Assembly (NCBI GenBank): GCA_002304315.1
Contig: NEUO01000002.1
Span: forward strand, 1 to 60,059
DNA: 60,059 nt
Origin: Verrucomicrobiia bacterium Tous-C4TDCM
Lineage (GTDB): Bacteria; Verrucomicrobiota; Verrucomicrobiia; Verrucomicrobiales; Akkermansiaceae
Reading direction: 5' to 3'
This document shows positions 15,764 through 22,161 of this stretch, piece by piece. Every line of letters starts with the position of its first letter. Position 1 is the stretch's first letter. The notes beneath the pieces are model-generated. The model saw nothing but the letters and a program-made list of their open reading frames with translations. It did not search any database and was not told where the DNA came from. The translations under genes and the position numbers were made by a program.

Positions 15764-17773
15764 TTACTCCTCCGGAATCTCGTCTGGATCGACCGGCAAG
15801 GCCCGCGGGACCTCTTCCACAGCGGGCTCATCCGCCCCTTCATCGGTCTCCAGGATCTCGACCTCCTGCGCGCGCAGAACGCCCTCCTCCGGGGTTGCTT
15901 CACCCACTTCCACGGCGGCCGGAATTTCCTCCTCGTCGATAATCTCCAATGCCTTGGGTGCTGGCGCGAGGATCTCCTTGAACTCTTTCTTCAAGGGCTC
16001 GAAGAACGACTTCACGATCGGAGCCGCATTCTTGCCACCGCTCGGATTCTCACCCGGGCGGCCTTCATACACCGCGGCGAAGGCGAAGCGGGGCTCGTCG
16101 TAGGGAAGGAAACCGGCGAACCAGGCGAGGTTCGTCTTGCTCGATATCTTCCACTGGGCCGTGCCGGTCTTGCCGCAGAGCTCGGTGAAACTCAGATCCG
16201 CAGAGCCACCGGTGCCGCCCTCGACCACCCGCCTCATCCCTTCACGCACCACTTGGATGGCGTCCGCGTCGATCCCCAGCCAATTCCGACGTTCGGGGAC
16301 GGCCTGGCGGATCACCCGGCCGAAGGGGTCCTGCACCTGGTGGATCAAGTGCAGCTTCGGCAGCACGCCGCCGTTGGCGATCCCTGCCATGGCCTGCGCG
16401 ACCTGAAGCGGCGAGACTTCAAGGAAACCCTGTCCGATCGACAGATTGAAGGCATCCCCATCCATGAAGCGGCGCTTCTGAACAGACAACATCCACTCAT
16501 TGGTCGGCAGAAAGCCCGCGGTCTCGCCGATCAAATCGAGGCCCGTCTTCTCCCCGAATCCGAAGCGCCGCGCAGTGCCGAGGAACGCATTCGAACCGAG
16601 CCGCATGCCGACCTTGCCGAACCAGATGTTGTTCGACGAGGCGAGCGCCGACTTCACGTTGATCGCCCCCCCCGCCTTCTTGTTGTGGTTGTTGAAGGTA
16701 TGACCGCCCAAGGTGATGGAGGCCGGGCAATCGATGGTGGTGTTCTCCTCGATTTCCCCGTCGTTCAGCGCCGTCAAGGCGACGATCGGCTTGAAACAGG
16801 AGCCCGGTGGGTAGGCCGACTGGAAAGCACGGCCGTAGAGCGGCGTCGCGGGATCGTCCTTGAGCGCATCGTATTCCTTGGTGCCGATCCCCGGGATGAA
16901 CATGTTGAGGTCGAAGGACGGCCGGGAAGCCATGACCAGCACCTCGCCGGTGTTCACGTCGATCAGCACGAAGGCCCCGCGGCGGGCCTTGTCACGCAGC
17001 ACTTCCTCGGCGTGCCTCTGCCATTCCAGATTCAGCGTGGTCACCACCGCGCCGCCCGGGCGGGGGCGCCTGACCTGGTCTTTCAGCAGCTCGCGTCCCT
17101 GCTCGTCGTAGAGCAGCTTCTTCATCCCCGGTTGGCCGGTCAGCTCCTTGTTGAAAAGCGCCTCGAAGCCCGCCCGGCCCTCGGTTTCCTCCCACAACGG
17201 CTCGTTGAAATTGATCGGCCCGGTCGGCAGTTTCCCGACGCTGCCGGTGTAGCCGATGATATGGGCGGCCAGTTCTCCTTCCGGATAGTAGCGCTGATAA
17301 ACCGGATGAAGGATCAAGCCGCTGCTCAGACCTCCTTCGATCTTTTCTTTCTGCTCCTTGCCGATGTGAGTGGAGATCAACAACGGCAGCCAGCGACGGT
17401 CGTTGTAATGATTCCAAAGCTCGTCGTCGGTCGGCTCGCTGATCGTCGGATAGAGCAACTTGGCGGTCGCCAGATGCCCTCGCGCCCATTTGATCACAAA
17501 GTCCCGGTCGGCCTTTTCGAACTGCCGGAATTGCAAAGCGAGCTGCCAGGCGACGCGGCTCTGGGCGAGCGGGGCACCATTGCGGTCTAGGATCGGCCCA
17601 CGCGGCCCGGGGATCGCCAGCGTGATGGTCCGCGCATCCTTGCGGGTGAAGATCGAACCATCACCGGCAGTTCCACCGGCGGCCGGTGTGGTCGGCAGTG
17701 ACGCAAGGTCCTGCGCCGGGGCGACGGAAGCCGCGAGGATCCCGGATATGAGGGTGGTAATGAGCTTACTCAC
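15764..17773 (-). CDS. mrdA: Penicillin-binding protein 2 (class B transpeptidase)
   Basis: Cross-links peptidoglycan during elongation. From GTG at 17773 the protein has 669 residues. MSKLITTLISGILAASVAPAQ is a membrane anchor or signal. The dimerisation domain begins GPRGPILDRNGAPLAQS, the usual PBP2 RGxIxDRNG motif. Transpeptidase motifs are PPGSCFKP (nucleophile Ser near residue 325, with Cys instead of the common Thr after it), SSNN (SxN) and CGKTGTAQ (KTG near residue 535). The last 80 residues form an acidic Glu/Pro-rich tail not found in typical PBP2. The track start is a TTG five codons upstream. mreB, mreC, mreD and rodA are not visible nearby. Confidence 0.9.
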   Translation of the reverse strand: MSKLITTLISGILAASVAPAQDLASLPTTPAAGGTAGDGSIFTRKDARTITLAIPGPRGPILDRNGAPLAQSRVAWQLALQFRQFEKADRDFVIKWARGHLATAKLLYPTISEPTDDELWNHYNDRRWLPLLISTHIGKEQKEKIEGGLSSGLILHPVYQRYYPEGELAAHIIGYTGSVGKLPTGPINFNEPLWEETEGRAGFEALFNKELTGQPGMKKLLYDEQGRELLKDQVRRPRPGGAVVTTLNLEWQRHAEEVLRDKARRGAFVLIDVNTGEVLVMASRPSFDLNMFIPGIGTKEYDALKDDPATPLYGRAFQSAYPPGSCFKPIVALTALNDGEIEENTTIDCPASITLGGHTFNNHNKKAGGAINVKSALASSNNIWFGKVGMRLGSNAFLGTARRFGFGEKTGLDLIGETAGFLPTNEWMLSVQKRRFMDGDAFNLSIGQGFLEVSPLQVAQAMAGIANGGVLPKLHLIHQVQDPFGRVIRQAVPERRNWLGIDADAIQVVREGMRRVVEGGTGGSADLSFTELCGKTGTAQWKISSKTNLAWFAGFLPYDEPRFAFAAVYEGRPGENPSGGKNAAPIVKSFFEPLKKEFKEILAPAPKALEIIDEEEIPAAVEVGEATPEEGVLRAQEVEILETDEGADEPAVEEVPRALPVDPDEIPEE

Positions 17774-17820
17774 GGAACGTAGAAGCAAACGCTAGGCCCG
17801 ATTTGAGATCAAGGCAACGC

Positions 17821-17964
17821 TCAATCCCATGCCGGGTCCTCCCAGTCCGCCGGGTCGTTTCCGATGCTCCGGACGATCTCCGCCGGCAGAAAAATGAACT
17901 CGTCCTGCCGCTTCTCCGCCGGATCCAGATGGAATTCACCGTCTTTCCAATATCCGCTATTCAC
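17821..17964 (-). CDS. Possible small protein, 47 residues
   Basis: An in-frame GTG on the minus strand gives VNSGYWKDGEFHLDP, then DEFIFLPAEIVRSIG and a Trp/Asp-rich end. The composition is protein-like, unlike the shadow ORF above it that the track extends to 18429, and a purine-rich GGGGG precedes the GTG. It lies 47 bases upstream of mrdA and overlaps no other chosen gene, but the start and its reality are uncertain. Confidence 0.35.
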   Translation of the reverse strand: MNSGYWKDGEFHLDPAEKRQDEFIFLPAEIVRSIGNDPADWEDPAWD

Positions 17965-17994
17965 CCCCGCCGCCCCGGTACAGACTTCACCGAC

Positions 17995-19257
17995 ATGGAA
18001 TGGAACACCGTCGCACTCCTGATCCTCCTGGCCCTGTTCGCCCTGTGGAAACTCGACTTCATCGCCACGATCCTCAATCTCAAGGCCCTCTCTCCGCAAC
18101 TTCCCCAGGAATTCGCCGATGTCTTCGACGCCGAGCGCTATTCCCAGTCTCAGGCCTACACCCGTGAGTCCGCCCGCTTTGAAATCATCCACTCGACGTT
18201 CTCTCTCACCACCCTGCTGATCTTCTGGACCCTCGGCGGCTTCGGCTGGCTCGACCAGATCGCCCGCGGCCTGATCTCCGGAGATATCCCTGCCGGACTG
18301 GCCTTCCTCGGGCTGCTGTTCGTCGGGCACACCTTGCTTCACCTGCCTTTCTCGATCTATGACACCTTCGTGATCGAGGAGAAGTTCGGCTTTAACAAAA
18401 CCACCCCGAAGACCTTCGTCATCGACCAATTGAAGGGCCTCCTGCTCGCCGCCGTGCTCGGACTACCGCTGCTCGCCGGGCTGCTCTGGATTTTCGGAAA
18501 AGTCCCCCACGCCTGGCTCTGGGCCTGGGGCTTCTTCGTAACGTTCCAACTCTTCCTTACCTGGCTGGCCCCCACTTTGATCCTTCCCCTGTTCAACAAG
18601 TTCACTCCCATGCCCGACAGCCCGCTGCGCCAAGCGATCCACGCCGTCGCCACGAAATGCGGCTTCCCTCTCGGCGAGATCTCGGTGATGGACGGATCCA
18701 AGCGCTCCACCAAGGCCAACGCCTTCTTCACCGGCTTCGGCAAGACCAAGAAAATCGCGCTCTACGACACGCTCGTCGAGGAACAGACCCAGGACGAACT
18801 GGTGGCCGTGCTGGCCCACGAGATCGGGCATTTCAAACTCCGCCACATCGTGCAACGCCTCGCCGTGTCGGTCGTCCAGGCCGGCGCGCTGTTCTTCCTG
18901 CTCGGTCTGGTGATCGACGGCGGTAAATTCTCCCGCGAGCTGTTCGACGCCTTTGGAGTGGAGAAGATTTCCCCGCACGTCGGCTTGGTGCTCTTCGGCC
19001 TCCTGTTCGCACCCGCCAGCCGGCTGTTAGGCATCGCCGCCGCCGCGTGGTCGCGGAAGCACGAGTTCGAGGCCGACGCCTTCGCCGCCCGAGCCACCGG
19101 CAAGCCCGAGTCCCTGGTCACCGCGCTGAAAAAGCTTTCCGCCAAGAACCTCTCCAACCTGACGCCCCATCCCTTCCGCGTCTTCCTCGACTATTCGCAC
19201 CCGCCGGTGCTGACCCGCATCGCCGCGCTGCGGCAGATGGCGGATGGCAGATTGTAG
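17995..19257 (+). CDS. M48 family metalloprotease, Ste24/CAAX prenyl protease-like
   Basis: A 420-residue integral membrane zinc protease. The track ORF starts at 17803, but the first hydrophobic helix follows the ATG at 17995 (MEWNTVALLILLALFALW). The family blocks are IYDTFVIEEKFGFNKTTPKTF, GSKRSTKANAFFTGFGKTKKI, and VLAHEIGHFKL with the HExxH-type zinc site (HEIGH), with the third ligand in KHEFEADAFA. Several membrane segments surround the active site, as in Ste24/HtpX-like proteases that cleave membrane proteins or peptides. The last five codons lie in a degenerate heptamer repeat. Confidence 0.92.
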   Translation: MEWNTVALLILLALFALWKLDFIATILNLKALSPQLPQEFADVFDAERYSQSQAYTRESARFEIIHSTFSLTTLLIFWTLGGFGWLDQIARGLISGDIPAGLAFLGLLFVGHTLLHLPFSIYDTFVIEEKFGFNKTTPKTFVIDQLKGLLLAAVLGLPLLAGLLWIFGKVPHAWLWAWGFFVTFQLFLTWLAPTLILPLFNKFTPMPDSPLRQAIHAVATKCGFPLGEISVMDGSKRSTKANAFFTGFGKTKKIALYDTLVEEQTQDELVAVLAHEIGHFKLRHIVQRLAVSVVQAGALFFLLGLVIDGGKFSRELFDAFGVEKISPHVGLVLFGLLFAPASRLLGIAAAAWSRKHEFEADAFAARATGKPESLVTALKKLSAKNLSNLTPHPFRVFLDYSHPPVLTRIAALRQMADGRL

Positions 19258-19416
19258 ATGGGAGATTGTAGATGGGAGATTTCCCGTTGCCGTTCTGCCT
19301 TTCATCTACCATCCACCATCTTCCATCTTCCATCCACCATCTTCCATCCACCATCTTCCATCTTCCATCTTCCATCTTCCATCTTCCATCTACCACCCAC
19401 CATCTACCATCCGCCT
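19235..19416. repeat. Inverted arrays of CCATCTT-type heptamers
   Basis: From 19301 to 19416 there are about 16 consecutive 7-base units, mostly CCATCTT, CCATCCA or CCATCTA. From 19235 to 19280 the complementary orientation occurs (AGATGGC, GGATGGC, AGATGGG separated by AGATTGT), so the two blocks can pair. The repeat begins inside the M48 gene's last codons and ends just before the aldo/keto reductase ATG. Long ORFs through it (HLPSTIFH-like repeats) are artefacts. Confidence 0.9.
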
Positions 19417-19419
19417 TTC

Positions 19420-20436
19420 ATGTACTCCGCCGACCCCACCCGCTACGACGCCCGCATGCCCTACCGCCGCTGCGGCGATTCCGGCCTGCTTCTTCCTGAA
19501 ATCTCCCTCGGCTGCTGGCATAACTTCGGCCACGTCGACGACCAGCACGAGGCGCGTGCGATCCTCCGCCGTGCCTTCGACCGCGGGATCACCCATTTCG
19601 ATCTCGCCAACAACTACGGCCCGCCGGCCGGCAGTGCTGAGGTCAACGTCGGCCGCTTCCTCGCGGAAGACTTCGCCGCCCACCGTGACGAGTTGATCAT
19701 TTCCTCCAAAGCCGGCCACGACATGTGGGCGGGACCCTATGGCGAATGGGGCTCGCGCAAGCATGTCCTCGCCTCGCTCGACCAATCACTCAAGCGCCTG
19801 CGCCTCGACTACGTGGACATCTTCTACTCCCACCGGCCCGACCAGGACACGAGGCTGGAGGAAACCATGTCCGCCCTCGCCACCGCGGTGAACTCCGGCC
19901 GTGCGCTCTACGTCGGCCTCTCGAAATACCCGCCGAAGATGCTCAAGCAAGCCGTGAAGATCCTCAAGGACATGGGGATCCGCTGCCTGATCTATCAGCC
20001 TCCTTACTCCATCCTCAACCGCTGGCCGGAAGCTGAAGGCATCCACGACTGGCTTGAGGAAAAGGGCATCGGCTCCATCGTCTTCAGCCCGCTCGCCCAG
20101 GGCATGCTCACCGGCAAATACGTCGATGGCATCCCCGACGGCTCCCGCGCCGCCCGCAGCGAGGGCTTCCTTCAAGCCTCGCAAGTCGAAGCCCACCTCG
20201 AGAAAATCCGCGCCCTCCACCAGCTCGCCGGCGAGCGAGGTCTCAGCCTCCAACACCTCGCGCTCCGCTGGGTGCTCGACCAGCGTGCCGTGACCTCCGC
20301 CATCGTCGGCGCCCGCACCGTGGCCCAGCTCGACGACTCGCTCGCCGCCCTTCAAGCCCCGTCGCTCGACGAGGAGTTGCTGGATATCATCGATGCAATT
20401 TCACCCGCGGTGAAAAGCGACGATGCGGAGGCTTGA
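19420..20436 (+). CDS. Aldo/keto reductase, YghZ-like
   Basis: A 338-residue NADPH-dependent carbonyl reductase of the AKR superfamily. The ATG at 19420 (MYSADPTRYDARMPYRRCG) follows the heptamer array; the track start runs through the array. Catalytic positions are visible: FDLANNYG (Asp and Tyr), SSKAG (Lys region) and FYSHRPD (His). SPLAQGMLTGKY and the C-terminal GARTVAQLDDSL are the NADPH-binding end. The motif pattern fits the L-glyceraldehyde-3-phosphate reductase group. Confidence 0.9.
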   Translation: MYSADPTRYDARMPYRRCGDSGLLLPEISLGCWHNFGHVDDQHEARAILRRAFDRGITHFDLANNYGPPAGSAEVNVGRFLAEDFAAHRDELIISSKAGHDMWAGPYGEWGSRKHVLASLDQSLKRLRLDYVDIFYSHRPDQDTRLEETMSALATAVNSGRALYVGLSKYPPKMLKQAVKILKDMGIRCLIYQPPYSILNRWPEAEGIHDWLEEKGIGSIVFSPLAQGMLTGKYVDGIPDGSRAARSEGFLQASQVEAHLEKIRALHQLAGERGLSLQHLALRWVLDQRAVTSAIVGARTVAQLDDSLAALQAPSLDEELLDIIDAISPAVKSDDAEA

Positions 20437-20439
20437 ACC

Positions 20440-20811
20440 ATGGAATCGCCCTACCTTCCCCCAGCCTCCCCCGAAACCCCGGATCCGGACCGGGCGAGGA
20501 AACGGCGTTTTTGGAAGAGGATGATCTGGGCCGCGGCGATCGGCCTGTTGCTCCCCCCGGTAATTGGAGTCGCAGGAACCGTCATCGGCATGCTACGTGC
20601 ATTCTCCGAATTGGCGGCGACCGGCGGCGCCGATCCCGAGCAACTCGCCAAGCCGATTGCCACCTCGCTCATCGCCACCCTTTTCGGCCTGCTGTTTTGC
20701 GTCCCCAGCGGGATCGTCCTGATCCTCTCGATCATTCGCTTCCGCGCCTGCGCCCCATTAGCCGCAAAGGAACGACCCACGGATTCCAAGCCACCGATCA
20801 CTTCCCCGTGA
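20440..20811 (+). CDS. Small membrane protein related to MotA/TolQ/ExbB channel core
   Basis: A 123-residue protein with two membrane helices, at about 30-52 and 75-98. The text GTVIGMLRAFSELAATGGADPEQLAKPIATSLIATLFGLLFCVPSG follows the ExbB/TolQ/MotA consensus (GTVxGMxxAF...I...L..T..GL...P), but the usual N-terminal helix and long cytoplasmic domain are missing. Starts 4 bases after the aldo/keto reductase stop. No ExbD/TolR partner is adjacent, so it may be an orphan or a reduced paralogue. Confidence 0.6.
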   Translation: MESPYLPPASPETPDPDRARKRRFWKRMIWAAAIGLLLPPVIGVAGTVIGMLRAFSELAATGGADPEQLAKPIATSLIATLFGLLFCVPSGIVLILSIIRFRACAPLAAKERPTDSKPPITSP

Positions 20812-21397
20812 ACCAGTATCCGCGGAGGTAAAAGACCTCCCGCGCCAGGAAGCTCACCTTCGCCCCCAAGGAACGATAGCGCGAAGTCGGCGTCGGCGAG
20901 GTCACCGCTTCAATCCCGAGGCCCGCCGCCATCGATGCGGCGCGCTTGAGGTGCAAGGGATCGCTCACGATCACCGCCGTCCGCAAGCCCTTCGCCCCCA
21001 TCACCCGCTTCGCCTCCTGTAGATTCTGCCCGGTTGTCCGGGAAACGTCTTCCGTCAGGATCGCGGCCGCCGGCACCCCGGCCGCCAGCGCATAAGTCCG
21101 CGCCACCGCACTCTCGGATTTGTCCGCCGCAGTGACCCGCCCGCCGGTGAAGAGAAGATACTCCACCGTGCCGGAGCGATGCAGGCCGATTGCATGATTG
21201 ATCCGCTCCGCGAAGACCGGCGACGGCTTGTTTCCGTAAGCCGCCGCGCCTAACACGATCGCGCAGTCCGACGGCTTCGCGCGGTCTTGCCCGCCAAACA
21301 CCGAGATCCAGACCGCCACCGCGGCAAGCCAGATTCCCACCGCGAGGAGCGCAATCCCGACCCTCTTCCGCCAGCGGCGGATCCATCGCTGTTTCAC
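20798..21397 (-). CDS. YdcF/SanA-like DUF218 protein
   Basis: A 199-residue protein with one N-terminal membrane helix (VGIALLAVGIWLAAVAVWISVF) and a DUF218 domain: DCAIVLGAAAYGNKPSPVF, LLFTGGR, EDVSRTTGQNLQEAKRV and VIVSDPLHLKRA are characteristic. Members such as ElyC/SanA act in envelope integrity, but the biochemical activity is not established. The start is set to GTG 21397, which overlaps the upstream stop as GTGA. The longer track ORF overlaps that gene. The 3' end overlaps the convergent ExbB-like gene by 14 bases. Confidence 0.85.
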   Translation of the reverse strand: MKQRWIRRWRKRVGIALLAVGIWLAAVAVWISVFGGQDRAKPSDCAIVLGAAAYGNKPSPVFAERINHAIGLHRSGTVEYLLFTGGRVTAADKSESAVARTYALAAGVPAAAILTEDVSRTTGQNLQEAKRVMGAKGLRTAVIVSDPLHLKRAASMAAGLGIEAVTSPTPTSRYRSLGAKVSFLAREVFYLRGYWFTGK

Positions 21398-22050
21398 TCC
21401 TTCAGCCACAACTTCTTCGCGGAGTAATCCAGCACCGCCGCGTGGTCCACGAAAAATTGTCCGCCGACCACGCCATCGATCTGCTCCAGCACGTTCTTCG
21501 GGAAATGCTCGAGGGTGAGCACATAGCACTCCGGCGGCGCGAAGCTCTTGCTCTCGTTGCCGAATGTCTTCGGCTGCACCGTCCCGATCACCGCGTTCCC
21601 GCCCGCCGGGCCTTGCGCCGGGACCGCCTTCATCGTGAGTTCGAATTTCTCCAGCGACGCCTGCTTGATCAGCGGAATGGATGCCCCGTTATCCACCAGG
21701 AACTTCCCCTGCTTGCCGTTGATGGAAGCCACCACGAACATCTCGTTGGTCCCGGATTCGATGGTCAGCGCGAAATAGCCCTTGGCCGCCAGCACATCGC
21801 CCAGATCCACTCCCTTCAGCCGTTCCGCCTTCGCCGCCGGATCCTCCCAGGTCTTGACGAAAAGCTGGTCGCCGCTCGACAGCGAGTTGATCGCCACCTT
21901 CACGGTCTTGCCGTCCTTCAGCTTCAACTCCACTAGGGTATCGGTCCGGGACACGATCTCGGCATCGATCTTCTTGCCGTTCTTGCCGGTGAACTCGCGT
22001 GCCGGGAGCAAGCCGGTCAGCAATACCATCAGGAGCAGGACACTCTTCAT
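21394..22050 (-). CDS. Exported SLA1-like / retropepsin-like aspartic protease-fold protein
   Basis: A 218-residue exported protein. MKSVLLLMVLLTGLLPA is a signal peptide. REFTGKNGKKIDAEIVSRTDTLVELKLKDGKTVKVAINSLS resembles the SHD1 (SLA1 homology) domain frequent in planctomycetes and verrucomicrobia. Residues about 95-218 resemble a clan AA retropepsin-like fold: ASINGKQGKFLVDNGASIPLI corresponds to the flap and the active-site strand, usually D[TS]G, here DNG. FFVDHAAVLDYSAKKLWL is the typical end of such domains. The Asn at the second motif position is unusual, so activity is uncertain. Coupled to the YdcF-like gene downstream. Confidence 0.7.
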   Translation of the reverse strand: MKSVLLLMVLLTGLLPAREFTGKNGKKIDAEIVSRTDTLVELKLKDGKTVKVAINSLSSGDQLFVKTWEDPAAKAERLKGVDLGDVLAAKGYFALTIESGTNEMFVVASINGKQGKFLVDNGASIPLIKQASLEKFELTMKAVPAQGPAGGNAVIGTVQPKTFGNESKSFAPPECYVLTLEHFPKNVLEQIDGVVGGQFFVDHAAVLDYSAKKLWLKE

Positions 22051-22161
22051 GGATCGGAATAGCGACAGGGAAGACCCGGCTTGTCAACGCCCCGAGCCCC
22101 ATCCTCTCGGAGAATCCACAACTTCCGCGTTGCGGATCCGGGCACCGGGCCTAGCATCTTC

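Noticed and set aside
15566-17590. 674-residue plus-strand ORF opposite PBP2
   Set aside because: PBP2 on the minus strand has all catalytic motifs; the plus-strand frame is Arg/Gly-rich shadow.
19258-19420. N-terminal extension of the aldo/keto reductase, or a CRISPR array, in the heptamer region
   Set aside because: Units are 7 bases without spacers, so not CRISPR; the translated HLPSTIFH repeat is not part of any reductase.
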